Source: Vulgatibacter incomptus_A
Lineage (GTDB): Bacteria > Myxococcota > Myxococcia > Myxococcales > Vulgatibacteraceae
Length of the DNA: 64,000 bases
Reading direction: 5' to 3'
Assembly: GCA_040391605.1 (NCBI GenBank)
Contig: JBEBXK010000002.1
Span: forward strand, 124,001 to 188,000
In this document: piece by piece, positions 20,263 to 29,486 of the stretch
Numbering within the stretch: the stretch's first letter is position 1
Layout of the letters: each line of letters starts with the position of its first letter
Position numbers and translations under genes: made by a program
Notes under the pieces: model-generated
The model's database searches: none
The model's input: only the letters and a program-made list of their open reading frames with translations
Told to the model about the DNA's origin: nothing

Positions 20263-21462
20263 ATGAGAGACGTCTTCATCTGTGCGGCTTTTCGCTCCCC
20301 GATCGGCAAGCTCCGCGGGAACCTGCAGTCGGTACGGCCTGACGACCTGGCAGCCGGGGTGATCCGGGGGCTGGTGCAGCGGGTCGGCCTCGATCCTGCC
20401 CGTGTGGACGAGGTGATCCTCGGCTGCGCGAACCAGGCGGGGGAGGACAACCGCAACGTGGCGCGGATGGCGCTGCTCCTGGCGGGGCTGCCGCAGGAGG
20501 TCTCCGGGGTCACGGTGAACCGCCTCTGTGCCTCCGGCCTCGAAGCGGCTACCCAGGCGGCGCGGATGATCGCCTTGGGCGACGCGGAGGTGGTGATCGC
20601 CGGCGGCGTCGAGTCGATGACCCGCGCGCCCTGGGCCATGCCCAAGCCAGCGGGCGCGTTCCCCACCGGCGGCACCCAGGTCTACGACACGTCCCTGGGC
20701 TGGCGCTTCCCCAACCCCAGGATGGCGGCCCTCTTCCCCCTGGAGCAGATGGGCGAGACCGCCGAGAACGTCGCCGAGCGCTACGGGATCTCTCGGGAAG
20801 ATCAGGACGCCTTCGCCCTCGAATCCCATCGGCGGGCCGTGGCCGCTACGGAGTCGGGCGCCTTCCGCGACGAGCTCCTGTCGGTGGAGATCCCCCAGCG
20901 AAAGGGGCCCGCCCTCCCCTTCGAGCGAGACGAGGGCCCTCGTCCCGACACCACCCTGGAGAAGCTCGCGGCGCTGAAGCCCGCCTTCCGCGAGGGCGGC
21001 AGCGTCACCGCCGGGAACTCCTCCACCTTGAATGACGGCGCCGCCGCCCTCCTCCTCGCGTCAGCCGACGCAGCACACGTCCTTGGCCTCACGCCGCTGG
21101 CCCGCTTCGTCGGCGGCGCCTCCGCCGGCGTCGATCCCCGCTACATGGGCATCGGCCCCGTACCCGCCACCCGCAAGCTCCTCACCCGCGTCGGCGTCTC
21201 CGTAACCGATCTCGACCGCATCGAGCTCAACGAGGCCTTCGCCGCCCAGGGCCTCGCCTGCATGCGCGAGCTCGGCCTCCCCGCCGACAGAGTCAACGTC
21301 AACGGCGGCGCCATCGCCCTGGGCCACCCCCTCGGTGCCTCCGGCGCCCGCATCCTCGCTACCCTCGTTCACGAGCTCCGCCGCAGCGGCGGCCGCTACG
21401 GCCTCGCCACCATGTGCGTCGGCGTGGGCCAAGGCGCCTCCGCCCTCCTCGAACGCACCTGA
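20263..21462 (+). CDS. Acetyl-CoA C-acyltransferase (thiolase)
   Basis: The product is 399 residues with the complete thiolase triad: Cys89 (NRLCASG), His355 (GGAIALGHPLGASG) and Cys385 (MCVGVGQG). It cleaves 3-ketoacyl-CoA with CoA, or runs in reverse. The segment DTSLGWRFPNPRM is like that of beta-ketoadipyl-CoA and catabolic thiolases rather than biosynthetic PhaA, so a degradative role is favoured. It leads a plus-strand series with aldehyde dehydrogenase, enoyl-CoA hydratase and thioesterase genes. The 340-base gap after it suggests separate transcripts. Confidence 0.93.
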   Translation: MRDVFICAAFRSPIGKLRGNLQSVRPDDLAAGVIRGLVQRVGLDPARVDEVILGCANQAGEDNRNVARMALLLAGLPQEVSGVTVNRLCASGLEAATQAARMIALGDAEVVIAGGVESMTRAPWAMPKPAGAFPTGGTQVYDTSLGWRFPNPRMAALFPLEQMGETAENVAERYGISREDQDAFALESHRRAVAATESGAFRDELLSVEIPQRKGPALPFERDEGPRPDTTLEKLAALKPAFREGGSVTAGNSSTLNDGAAALLLASADAAHVLGLTPLARFVGGASAGVDPRYMGIGPVPATRKLLTRVGVSVTDLDRIELNEAFAAQGLACMRELGLPADRVNVNGGAIALGHPLGASGARILATLVHELRRSGGRYGLATMCVGVGQGASALLERT

Positions 21463-21802
21463 TGGGGCGGCCTGATTCATGAGCCGGAATCTCCAGGACT
21501 TAGGCCAGCGCCGTCCGCGAGAGACCGCGAGCACATGAATTTTCCCGGCGAATTCCATGTCGACTATCGCGAAGGGAAAAGGTCAATCACCTCTTGCCTT
21601 CGGGACGATGAGATTCCGGATCGGCGCAAGTCGGGCTTGCGCCCAGGTGCGGCTCCCTTCGCTTCAACGACTGCGAATGAGCCGAATCGACGGCTGAGGG
21701 CGCAAGCTTGTAGAGCGCTTGGGTGGCGGGGGCGTGCCGCTTGGGATAAGACCGCTGGTTCGCGGCGCGGTCGGTCTTTCCTTGGCGCCGCCCGAGGAGA
21801 AT
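21463..21802. other. Intergenic region with two hairpins, 340 bases
   Basis: A perfect 8-base-pair stem with a 5-base loop lies at 21623-21643 (GGCGCAAG / CTTGCGCC). A second hairpin at 21750-21772 pairs GACCGC with GCGGTC around a TTCG-containing loop and is followed by GGTCTTTCCTT. It ends 30 bases before the aldehyde dehydrogenase start, a position suited to a terminator or attenuator. An imperfect inverted repeat CATGAATT...AATTCCATG lies at 21534-21559. I see no promoter I would defend. Confidence 0.45.
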
Positions 21803-23281
21803 ATGGCTCTGAAGCTCCAGCATGGGAAGCTGCCGGCGGGGAAGGTGCTCATCGGCGGGAGGGCCGTCGAGGGACGGTCGAAGACGGCGATCGAGGTGGT
21901 CTATCCGGGGACGGGGGAGCGGGTGGCCTCGTTCCAGGGCGCGTCGGCGGAGGACGTCGATTCGGCGGTGAAGATCGCGCGGCAGGCCCTGACGCAGGGG
22001 CCGTGGACGACGAAGATCGCGCCGGCGGAGCGATCGCGGATCCTGTGGCGGCTGTCGGAGCTGATGGGGGAGCACGCCGCCGAGCTGGCGGAGCTGGAGA
22101 CGGTCGACACCGGCAAGCCGATCGGCGAGACGACCGGGATCGAGATCCCGCTCTCGGCGGAGATCTACCAATACTTCGCGGGGTGGGCGACGAAGATCCA
22201 TGGCGAGACGATCCCGGCGCGTCCGGGCCTGATGAACTTCACCTTGCGTGAGCCGGTGGGCGTGGTGGGCGTGATCACGCCGTGGAACTTCCCGCTGTTG
22301 ATGTCCACGTGGAAGATCGCGGCGGCGCTGGCCTGCGGCAACGTGGTGATTCACAAGCCGTCGGAGATGACCACGCTGACGGCGCTGCGGATGGGAGAGC
22401 TGGCCCTGGAGGCGGGGCTGCCCGAGGGGGTGCTCCAGGTGCTCCCCGGCACCGGCCCCGAGGCCGGCGACGCCATGGTGAAGCACGCGGGCATCGACAA
22501 GATCAGCTTCACGGGATCGACGGCGGTGGGCCAGCGGATCATGCGGGAGGCGGCCGGCAGCATGAAGCGCCTCACCTTGGAGCTCGGCGGCAAGAGCCCC
22601 AACGTGGTCTTCGCCGACGCCGATATGGACGCCGCCGTGCGAGGGGCGGTCAACGGCATCTTCTACAACAAGGGTGAGGTCTGCTCGGCGGGCTCGCGCC
22701 TCCTGATCGAGCGTAGCGTCAAAGACGAGTTCCTGGAGAAGGTGATCGCCAGGGCCGAGAGGCTGGTGGCGTCCCAGGGAGATCCGCTCTCGTCGAAGAC
22801 GCGGCTGGGTCCCCAGGTCTCCCAGGTGCAGATGGACAAGATCCTGGGCTACATCGCCAAGGGGCAGGAGGAGGGGGCGAAGCTCCTTTTCGGCGGCGAG
22901 CGCAATACAGATGCCGGGGCCGGCTTCTTCGTGAAGCCCACGATCTTCGACGAGGTCTCGAACGAGATGACCATCGCCAGGGAGGAGATCTTCGGGCCGG
23001 TGGTGGCGACGATCGCCTTCGACTCGGTGGAGGAGGCGGCGGTGCTGGGCAACACCAGCGATTACGGCTTGGCAGCCGGCGTCTGGACCAAGGACATCAA
23101 GAAGGCGCTGCGCACCGCCAAGGCGCTGCGGGCCGGCACGGTTTGGGTGAACGCCTTCAACCTCTTCGACGCGGCGATGCCCTTCGGCGGGTTCAAGGCG
23201 TCGGGTTTTGGTCGTGAGCTGGGGGCGCACGCCATCGACAGCTACACCGAGGTGAAGACTGTCTGGGTGGACCTGACGTAG
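21803..23281 (+). CDS. NAD(P)-dependent aldehyde dehydrogenase
   Basis: The product is 492 residues, the normal ALDH length, with GAGGAGA just before the ATG. It shows PWNFPLLM (Asn162), the cofactor loop FTGSTAVG, the general base Glu260 in LELGGKSPN and the nucleophile Cys294 in GEVCSAGSRL. The C-terminal EEIFGPV and MPFGGFKASGFGRELG are typical of the betaine-aldehyde/class 1-2 branch. It oxidises aldehydes to acids in the cytoplasm. The exact aldehyde is unknown. It is followed by a 9-base-pair inverted repeat and then the first enoyl-CoA hydratase gene. Confidence 0.95.
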   Translation: MALKLQHGKLPAGKVLIGGRAVEGRSKTAIEVVYPGTGERVASFQGASAEDVDSAVKIARQALTQGPWTTKIAPAERSRILWRLSELMGEHAAELAELETVDTGKPIGETTGIEIPLSAEIYQYFAGWATKIHGETIPARPGLMNFTLREPVGVVGVITPWNFPLLMSTWKIAAALACGNVVIHKPSEMTTLTALRMGELALEAGLPEGVLQVLPGTGPEAGDAMVKHAGIDKISFTGSTAVGQRIMREAAGSMKRLTLELGGKSPNVVFADADMDAAVRGAVNGIFYNKGEVCSAGSRLLIERSVKDEFLEKVIARAERLVASQGDPLSSKTRLGPQVSQVQMDKILGYIAKGQEEGAKLLFGGERNTDAGAGFFVKPTIFDEVSNEMTIAREEIFGPVVATIAFDSVEEAAVLGNTSDYGLAAGVWTKDIKKALRTAKALRAGTVWVNAFNLFDAAMPFGGFKASGFGRELGAHAIDSYTEVKTVWVDLT

Positions 23282-23288
23282 GGGAAGG

Positions 23289-23325
23289 GTGTCGAATGGG
23301 GGTCTTTCCACCGACGATTCGACAC
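23289..23325 (+). terminator. Inverted repeat after the aldehyde dehydrogenase gene
   Basis: GTGTCGAAT and ATTCGACAC pair perfectly over 9 bases around a 19-base loop, 7 bases after the stop codon. There is no uridine run, so it may stabilise the 3' end or act with Rho rather than terminate by itself. Confidence 0.4.
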
Positions 23326-23431
23326 CGACCACCTGGCCATCTTGTTTCGCTCTTCGTCGAGATCCAGGAGGAAGAGCTTCTTTTTTCAAGGGCGTCCGGC
23401 CCCTGGCCCGGGCGCCCTGCAAGGAGTCGAC

Positions 23432-24256
23432 TTGAGCAGCCGCGATTGGACCCAGCCCTCCACCGATCCCCTCGTCACCTACCGCAGCGAGGGTGGCGTC
23501 GCCGTGCTCACGCTGCAGGATCCGCCGGCGAACGCGTACTCGTATCCGATGTTCCGGCAGCTCGACGACGCGATCCTGCGGGCCCGCTTCGATCCCGACA
23601 CCCACGTGATCGTGATCACGGGGGCCGGCGAGCGGATGTTCTGTGCCGGCGCGAACATCGAGATGCTCAAGGCGGTGGATCCGTATTTCAAATACAACTT
23701 CTGCCTCCACGCCAATGAGACGCTCAACCGCCTGGAGCAGACGCCCAAGCTGGTGATCGCGGCGCTCAACGGACATTGCGTGGGCGGCGGCCTCGAGATC
23801 GCCATGGCCGCGGATCTGCGGGTCGCCCGGGCAGGTGGCGGCAAGCTGGGCCTCCCCGAGGTGAACCTGGGGGTGCTCCCCGGCACCGGCGGGACCCAGC
23901 GCCTCGCGCGGCTGGTCGGGAAATCCAAGGCGATCGAGTGGATGATCGAGGGCTTGAGCCTCTCCTTCGAAGAGGGCCGTGACACCGGGCTGGTGAACAA
24001 GCTCTTCGAGGCTTCGGACGCGGCGGGCTTCCACTCGCAGGTGCTCGACTACGCCAAGCGCTTCGTACCGCCTGGCCGCGCCTCCAAGGCTGTCGGCGGG
24101 ATCAAGCGTGCGGTGCAGTCGGGGTTGGAGATGAGCTTCGAGAGCGGCCTCGCTTTGGAGCGGGAGCTGCAGCAGCAGCTCTTCCAGAGCGACGACGCCA
24201 AGGAGGGCTTCCAGGCCTTCCTGGAGAAGCGGGCGCCCTCGTTCAAAGGGCGATAG
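23432..24256 (+). CDS. Enoyl-CoA hydratase/isomerase family protein (first copy)
   Basis: The product is 274 residues from a TTG start with AAGGAG five bases upstream; no ATG gives the expected N-terminus. The crotonase fold is clear. The oxyanion-hole segment is CAGANIEM, and both catalytic Glu positions are kept (GGGLEIAMAAD and LPEVNLGVLPGTGG). It hydrates trans-2-enoyl-CoA in beta-oxidation, although related family reactions cannot be excluded. The C-terminus (EGFQAFLEKRAPSFKGR) is standard. It precedes the thioesterase gene by 72 bases and is likely cotranscribed with it. Confidence 0.92.
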   Translation: MSSRDWTQPSTDPLVTYRSEGGVAVLTLQDPPANAYSYPMFRQLDDAILRARFDPDTHVIVITGAGERMFCAGANIEMLKAVDPYFKYNFCLHANETLNRLEQTPKLVIAALNGHCVGGGLEIAMAADLRVARAGGGKLGLPEVNLGVLPGTGGTQRLARLVGKSKAIEWMIEGLSLSFEEGRDTGLVNKLFEASDAAGFHSQVLDYAKRFVPPGRASKAVGGIKRAVQSGLEMSFESGLALERELQQQLFQSDDAKEGFQAFLEKRAPSFKGR

Positions 24257-24328
24257 CGCCGGCTCCTCCAGAACGACGCCCCGGAAGATCGATTGCGGCC
24301 GCTCTCAGGGATCGCTAGGAGATGCGCC

Positions 24329-24826
24329 ATGGAGATCTCCGATCAGCCGAAGCCCGCCCGCGAGTCGATCACCGAGATGACCGAGATCGTGCTCCCCTCC
24401 GACGGCAACGCCCTCGGCACCGCCTTCGGCGGCAGAGTGATGCAGTGGATCGACGTCTGCGCCGCCATCGCGTCGATGCGCCACTGCCGCAAGGTGGTGG
24501 TCACCGCGTCGATGGACGAGCTCCACTTCCACGCGCCGATGCGGGTGGGAGAGGTGGCTCATCTCAAGAGCCGGGTGAACGCCGCCTTCAAGCATTCGCT
24601 GGAGATCGGGGTCGAGGTCTACAGCGAGGAGCCGATCACCGGCGAGCGACGTCATACCTGCTCCGCCCTCCTCACCTTCGCCGCCCTCGACGCCGACGGA
24701 AGGCCGACCACGGTGCCGCCGCTCCTCCTGGAGACCCAGGAGGAGCGCGACGCCCACGAGGCGGCGGAGGTCCGACGCAAGCAGCGGCTGATCAACCGCC
24801 GCCGTACAGCGCCCCCGGACGTCTGA
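24329..24826 (+). CDS. Acyl-CoA thioesterase, hotdog fold (YciA/BACH type)
   Basis: The 165-residue product has the family landmarks NALGTAFGGRVMQWIDVCAA (active-site Asn and Asp on the central helix) and VTASMDELHFHAPMRVGEV. AGGAG lies seven bases before the ATG. These cytoplasmic enzymes release free CoA from acyl-CoA and can relieve CoA shortage during fatty-acid breakdown. Its place right after an enoyl-CoA hydratase gene fits that role. The C-terminus is a charged helix of unknown use. Confidence 0.92.
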   Translation: MEISDQPKPARESITEMTEIVLPSDGNALGTAFGGRVMQWIDVCAAIASMRHCRKVVVTASMDELHFHAPMRVGEVAHLKSRVNAAFKHSLEIGVEVYSEEPITGERRHTCSALLTFAALDADGRPTTVPPLLLETQEERDAHEAAEVRRKQRLINRRRTAPPDV

Positions 24827-24890
24827 TGGGCTGGTGGGGCGTTTTGCTTCCGTCGCGGCTCGTGGGATGATCGGCGCGAGGCGAGCGCGG

Positions 24891-25916
24891 ATGGCAGGTA
24901 CCAGTCGTTTGAAGAGCTATCGGGAGGGTTCGGGCGTCGATCCGTGGATCGGCCGATCGCTCGAGGAGCGCTATTTCGTCGTCGAGAGGTTGGGGGCGGG
25001 ATCGGCGGGGCGGGTCTATCGGGCCATCGAGTCTCCCGGCGGGCGCGAGGTGGCGCTGAAGATCCTGGAGGAGCCGGATGGGGACGACGCTGCCTTCCGC
25101 GAGGCCTTCGAGGCGAGGACGGCCGCGATCTTCGGACTCGAGCATCCCAACATCGCGAGCATCTTCGACTTCGGCCGCGTCGGCGACGGGACCTACTACG
25201 TGGCGATGGAGCGGCTGGAGGGGCGCACCCTGGAGGAGCTCCTGCGGGAAAAGGGCGCCCTCTCCATGGCCAGCCTGCAGCCCATCGCGATCCAGCTCGC
25301 CCGCGCCATCGCCGCGGCACACGACCACGGGCTGGTCCACCGCGACCTCAAGCCGAGCAACGTCTTCCTCGTGTCGGACGGCGGGGAAGAGCAGGTGAAG
25401 CTCCTGGACTTCGGCATCGCGGAGCCGGCCATGCCGAGCGCGGCGGAGGCGTCGGGCGTCTTCCACGGATCTCCCGCCTATATCGCGCCGGGGCAGGCCC
25501 GGGGCGAGGGCCCTGATCCCCTCGACGACGTCTACAGCCTCGGTGTGATCCTCTACGAGATGGCCTGTGGTCGCCCGCCCTTCGAGGCGCCCTCGGCCAT
25601 CGGGGTGATCTTGCAGCATCTGGACGAGGTCCCGAAGCCGCCCCGGATGATCGATCGCAGGATCCCGCCCGCCCTCGAGGTCGCGATCCTGCGGGCGCTG
25701 GAGAAGGAGCGACCTCGCCGCTTTCGATCGATGGATGAGCTCGTGGCGGCGCTGGAGGCGATCGGCGGCGAGACGCGGCCTGAGGAGACTGCACCTGACC
25801 GGAGGCCTCGCGCCCGGGGCAAGGGGTGGATCTGGGCGGCTCTGCTCGCGTCGTCTGTGGCGGCGCTGGCCTGGCTCCGATCGTTGGCTTCCCTTCGCGC
25901 CGCAGTGGGAGAGTGA
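24891..25916 (+). CDS. Hanks-type Ser/Thr protein kinase with C-terminal membrane helix
   Basis: The product is 341 residues from the ATG at 24891, chosen because GAGGCGAG precedes it; GTG 24834 and ATG 24867 are alternatives. The kinase core is nearly complete: LGAGSAGRVYRA (glycine loop), VALKIL (Lys57), HRDLKPSNVF (Asp152) and DFG (Asp173). The APE motif of the P+1 loop reads APG (IAPGQARG), so the Glu that normally salt-bridges to a distal Arg is lost. A single transmembrane helix (WIWAALLASSVAALAWL) closes the protein with almost no periplasmic part, so ligand sensing is unlikely to be extracellular. No phosphatase lies nearby. Confidence 0.88.
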   Translation: MAGTSRLKSYREGSGVDPWIGRSLEERYFVVERLGAGSAGRVYRAIESPGGREVALKILEEPDGDDAAFREAFEARTAAIFGLEHPNIASIFDFGRVGDGTYYVAMERLEGRTLEELLREKGALSMASLQPIAIQLARAIAAAHDHGLVHRDLKPSNVFLVSDGGEEQVKLLDFGIAEPAMPSAAEASGVFHGSPAYIAPGQARGEGPDPLDDVYSLGVILYEMACGRPPFEAPSAIGVILQHLDEVPKPPRMIDRRIPPALEVAILRALEKERPRRFRSMDELVAALEAIGGETRPEETAPDRRPRARGKGWIWAALLASSVAALAWLRSLASLRAAVGE

Positions 25917-26036
25917 CGCGCGAGGGCGGCGATCGGTCTTCGGCTTCAACTGCGGGCGTGCGGTCGTCTATTCGGGGGCCGGGTCGCCCGAGTCCGCCGG
26001 CGCGGCACGACTGCTTCCGCCCGTCCTCCCCCCGCG

Positions 26037-27140
26037 TCAGAGGCCGGCGGGATCCAGGAGGACGATCGAGCCGTCCGAGGTCGCCACGATGAAGCGTCCG
26101 CCCACGTGAGCGACGGCGACGGCCTCGTAGAGGCGATCGTCGTGGCGTAGGGCCCGGAAGCTGCGGGCTCCGTCGGTGGTCAGGTAGGCCGTGCCTTCTT
26201 CGCGGGCGATGACCAGGCCGACCTCTGCGTCTCGGAAGTCAACGAGGGTCTCACCCGTGGTCTCGAAGACGGGATCCCAGCTCTCGCCGTCGTCGCGGGA
26301 GGCGTAGAGGGCGGAGGCGGGGCGGGCGGGGCGGCCGGGGCCTGGCAGGCGATCGGCCCAGCGCTCGATCGCGATCTGGATGCCGTCGAAGTCGGCGCCG
26401 AAGCGTCGGGAGTCGGGGAGCCGCCGGAAGCTCCTACCGCCGTCGGTGGATCGCCACGCCCTCGTGTCCACCGAGGCGAAGGTGACGATCCCGCCGTCCG
26501 TCTGGAGGAGGAGGCGATCGCCGAGGAAGCCCTTGGCCTCACCCAGGGCCTCGACGTCTCCCGCTGAGGTGACGGAGTATAGAACTGTTTGTATCACCCG
26601 CGGCAGACGCATCGGATCGGCGGGACGATCGAAGCGATGGGCCAGGAGGACCAGCCTCCCATCCCTGCTGGCAGCGTCGACCATCGAGGGTTGCTCCCGC
26701 CCCGCCGGGTTGGAAGCGGCGATGCCGTCGCCCACCCGCACGGGCGGTGATCCCGGGGAGAGCGAGTGGATTCCGCCGTCGTCGGAGGCGACCAGATAGC
26801 CTCCGTCGCTGCCTCGGGCCACCGCGACGGCTCGGGCCGGGAGCTCGCCGGTGAGTGGCCAGCGCACGCCGCCATCCTCGGTGCAGACCACCGTAGCGCC
26901 CCCCAGGGCACAGGCGCTCTCGTCGTCAATCGCGACCAGGGTGTCGATCCGCTCCAGTGGGAGGCGGATGGAGTCGGGGGGATCGTCGCCGGCGGCGGGG
27001 CGGATGGCCTCGGTGTGGATCTCGTGGGACGGCGGCGGTTGGGCCGGCCGCCGCCAGAGAAAGGCGAGGAGCGCGCCCACCAGGGCGGCGAGGGCACACG
27101 CGAGGAAGAGCGGCCACGCAGAGCGCTCGATCCTCCCCAT
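26037..27140 (-). CDS. Membrane-anchored BNR/Asp-box beta-propeller protein
   Basis: The product is 367 residues with GGAGGT six bases before the ATG. An N-terminal anchor (AWPLFLACALAALVGALLAFLW) is followed by a periplasmic domain with repeated Asp-boxes of the S-x-D-x-G-x-x-W/F kind: CTEDGGVRW, STDGGRSF, SRDDGESW and TTDGARSF. Such repeats form sialidase-like or photosystem-assembly-like propellers. Here they need not mean an enzyme, since no sialidase Arg triad can be identified. It is the last gene before a convergent-divergent switch and has no obvious functional partner. Confidence 0.78.
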   Translation of the reverse strand: MGRIERSAWPLFLACALAALVGALLAFLWRRPAQPPPSHEIHTEAIRPAAGDDPPDSIRLPLERIDTLVAIDDESACALGGATVVCTEDGGVRWPLTGELPARAVAVARGSDGGYLVASDDGGIHSLSPGSPPVRVGDGIAASNPAGREQPSMVDAASRDGRLVLLAHRFDRPADPMRLPRVIQTVLYSVTSAGDVEALGEAKGFLGDRLLLQTDGGIVTFASVDTRAWRSTDGGRSFRRLPDSRRFGADFDGIQIAIERWADRLPGPGRPARPASALYASRDDGESWDPVFETTGETLVDFRDAEVGLVIAREEGTAYLTTDGARSFRALRHDDRLYEAVAVAHVGGRFIVATSDGSIVLLDPAGL

Positions 27141-27284
27141 GCCTGACCTCCATCGCTTCGTCATCTGCGGAGAAGCTCCTCTCCCTGCCGCCGCCGTCCC
27201 AGCCTCCAACCGGTGGAGCCTCCGGAATGATCCGCGGGCGCCCGCTCGACGCGGAGGCGATCCCCTCTGCCCGATGCACGCGAG

Positions 27285-27337
27285 AGGTCGCTACGATCGT
27301 TCGCTCGCCTCCAGGTCGGAGAGCTCGCGAGCTCTCC
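27285..27337 (-). repeat. Dispersed hairpin element, copy A5, downstream of the alcohol dehydrogenase gene
   Basis: Reading leftward from the dehydrogenase stop codon, a perfect 20-base palindrome (GGAGAGCTCG/CGAGCTCTCC, 27318-27337) is followed by GGAGGCGAGCGAACGATCGT and then AGCG. This is a shortened and diverged form of the family core plus its GTAGCG block. The palindrome starts 9 bases after the stop codon and would form a 10-base-pair stem in RNA. Confidence 0.5.
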
Positions 27338-27346
27338 ATGAAACGC

Positions 27347-28381
27347 TCAAGGAACGAGCACCACCTTGCCGAATTGCGCGCGGTCGGCGAGGAGCTCGTG
27401 TGCCTGGCGGGCGGCCGAGAGGGGGAGGATCCGATCGATCACCGCCCGCAGCTTGCCCTCGCCCAGGAGCTGCACGATCCGGATCAGATCCCCCTTGTTG
27501 CCCATCGTGGAGCCCAGGAGGGAGAGCCGCCGGTAGAAGAGGTGGCGGAGATCGACCTCGACCTCATATCCGGTGGTGGCACCACAGGTTACCAGGCGGC
27601 CGCCGTTGTCCAGGGCCCGCATGCTGCCGCTCCAGGTGAACTCGCCGACGTGATCGAAGACGACGTCGGCGCCTCGCCTGCCGAGGTGGGCGCGGGTCTC
27701 GGCCACGAAGTCGTGGGTCTCGTAGTTGATGGTGTGGTCGGCCCCCAGCTCCCGGGCCTTGGCCAGCTTTTCGTCGCTGCTGGCTGTGGCGATCACCTGG
27801 GCGCCGAGGAGCTTGGCGATCTGGATGGCGGCGCTGCCGACGCCGGAGCCTGCGGCGTGGATCAGCACCGCCTCCCCCGGCTGGAGCGCGGCGCGGCGGA
27901 CCAGCATCTCCCAGGCGGTGACGAAGACGAGGGGCGCCGCCGCGGCCTCTTCCCAGGAGAGGGCTTCGGGCTTCGGCGTGACGTTGTGGTGGGGCACGGA
28001 GATCAGCTCGGCGTAGCCGCCGTCCACGTGCTCGCCCAGGATCCGATACGAGGGGCAAAAGTTGTCGCGACCGGAGAGGCAGGCCTGGCAGCGCATGCAG
28101 GAGAGCCCAGGCTGTACGATCACCTCGTCGCCGACCGCGACGCCGCGGACGTCCGAGCCCACCGATTCCACCACCCCGGCGATGTCGGCGCCGAGGACAT
28201 GGGGCATCTCCACCTGCAACGAGGGCATGCCATTTCGGATGAAGAGGTCCAGGTGGTTCAGGGCGGTGGCCTTCACGCGGACCCGGACTTGTGACGAGCG
28301 CACCTCGGGCTCCGGGATCTCCGCCTCCTCCAGTACCTCGGGGCCGCCGTGACGGCGAAAGACGACTGCGCGCATCGACAT
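27347..28381 (-). CDS. Zinc-containing alcohol dehydrogenase / quinone oxidoreductase family
   Basis: The product is a 344-residue medium-chain dehydrogenase/reductase with AGGAGGT eight bases before the ATG. The structural zinc site is a Cys quartet in GLSCMRCQACLSGRDNFC. The catalytic-domain segment ALNHLDLFIRNG and the nucleotide-binding GSGVGSAAIQIAKLLGA are typical. The Asn-His in LNHLD and the lack of the usual second catalytic-zinc Cys pattern resemble the YhdH/quinone-reductase side of the family. The substrate is unknown. Its location among acyl-CoA genes suggests alcohol or enoyl reduction, which is an inference. Confidence 0.88.
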   Translation of the reverse strand: MSMRAVVFRRHGGPEVLEEAEIPEPEVRSSQVRVRVKATALNHLDLFIRNGMPSLQVEMPHVLGADIAGVVESVGSDVRGVAVGDEVIVQPGLSCMRCQACLSGRDNFCPSYRILGEHVDGGYAELISVPHHNVTPKPEALSWEEAAAAPLVFVTAWEMLVRRAALQPGEAVLIHAAGSGVGSAAIQIAKLLGAQVIATASSDEKLAKARELGADHTINYETHDFVAETRAHLGRRGADVVFDHVGEFTWSGSMRALDNGGRLVTCGATTGYEVEVDLRHLFYRRLSLLGSTMGNKGDLIRIVQLLGEGKLRAVIDRILPLSAARQAHELLADRAQFGKVVLVP

Positions 28382-28630
28382 GGATCGCTACCTCCTGAGC
28401 CGAGAAGGAAGCACTTTCACCCTGGCCGGGCAACGACGAAGACCGCCCGCCGTCCCGAGCCGATCGTTGGTCCCTGCGACGGGCCGAGGTGCGCCACTTT
28501 CGCCTTCATCCTTGGCTCATATGCGACCCGCATCGTCTCCCGCTGGTTTGACATCGGCCAACCACCGCGGATCGCGTTAGACTGCGCGCCGCGCGCCCCA
28601 AACCAGGGCGCCTCTCCCTGGAGGAAGGCC

Positions 28631-29395
28631 TTGAACGAGACACGCACCATCCGCGTCGAGATCGATGCGGGTGGGATCGCCACCCTGACGATGAACCGTC
28701 CCGAGGTGCGCAACGCCATCAACCTCGAGATGGTCCGGGAGATGAGCGCCGCCCTCGATCGCCTCGGGGAGGACGAGCGGATTCGCGTCCTGATCCTGGA
28801 GGGCGCCGGGAACAAGGCCTTCGCCGGTGGCGCGGACATCGCGCAGCTACGGGAGCGGCGGACGGCGGACGCGCTCCATCAGGTGAACGCCAGGCTCTTC
28901 CAGCAGATCGAGGACTTCCCCCATCCCACCCTGGCGGCCATCGAAGGCTATGCGCTGGGGGGAGGCTGCGAGATCTCGCTGGCCTGCGATCTGCGCATCG
29001 CCGGGGCGACGGCGAAGCTCGGCTTCCCCGAGGTGGGCCTGGGGATCTTCCCCGCGGCGGGTGGCGCCCATCGGCTCCCGCGGCTGGTCGGGATCGGCAA
29101 GGCGAAGGAGCTGGTCTTCACCGGGAGGATCATCGGCGCCGAGCAGGCGCTGGCGATCGGCCTGGTGGAGCACGTGGTGGAGGAGGGGCAGGCCAAGGCC
29201 CGGGCGCTGGAGCTCGCCGCCGAGATCGCGAAGAACGGCGGCCTGGCGGTGCGCATCGCCAAGCTCGCGTTCAACGCCATCGCCAGGGGTAGCGATCCGG
29301 AGCCCATCGAGAAGTTGGGGCAGGCGATCCTCTTCGAGTCTCCCGACAAGCTCGAGCGGATGACCGCGTTCCTCGAGAAGCGGCGAGCAAAGTAG
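28631..29395 (+). CDS. Enoyl-CoA hydratase (second copy)
   Basis: The product is 254 residues from a TTG start preceded by GGAGGAAGG. Crotonase landmarks are NRPEVRNAIN, FAGGADIAQL (oxyanion hole), GGGCEISLACD and FPEVGLGIFPAAGG, so both catalytic Glu are kept. It is closer to the short-chain crotonase pattern than the first copy. It is followed 91 bases later by the 3-hydroxyacyl-CoA dehydrogenase gene, giving the consecutive hydration and oxidation steps of beta-oxidation or of butyryl-CoA metabolism. Confidence 0.94.
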   Translation: MNETRTIRVEIDAGGIATLTMNRPEVRNAINLEMVREMSAALDRLGEDERIRVLILEGAGNKAFAGGADIAQLRERRTADALHQVNARLFQQIEDFPHPTLAAIEGYALGGGCEISLACDLRIAGATAKLGFPEVGLGIFPAAGGAHRLPRLVGIGKAKELVFTGRIIGAEQALAIGLVEHVVEEGQAKARALELAAEIAKNGGLAVRIAKLAFNAIARGSDPEPIEKLGQAILFESPDKLERMTAFLEKRRAK

Positions 29396-29486
29396 CGCAG
29401 CCGGCGACCTCGAAGGAGAGGCGCCCGCCGGTCTCTTCATCCTCTTCACGTATCGGGCGCGTTCACTGCGCCGAAGGAGCATCGAG

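Noticed and set aside
21587..24034. An 815-codon minus-strand frame across aldehyde dehydrogenase and enoyl-CoA hydratase genes
   Set aside because: It spans two well-supported plus-strand genes and is made of Arg/Leu/His-rich low-complexity sequence.
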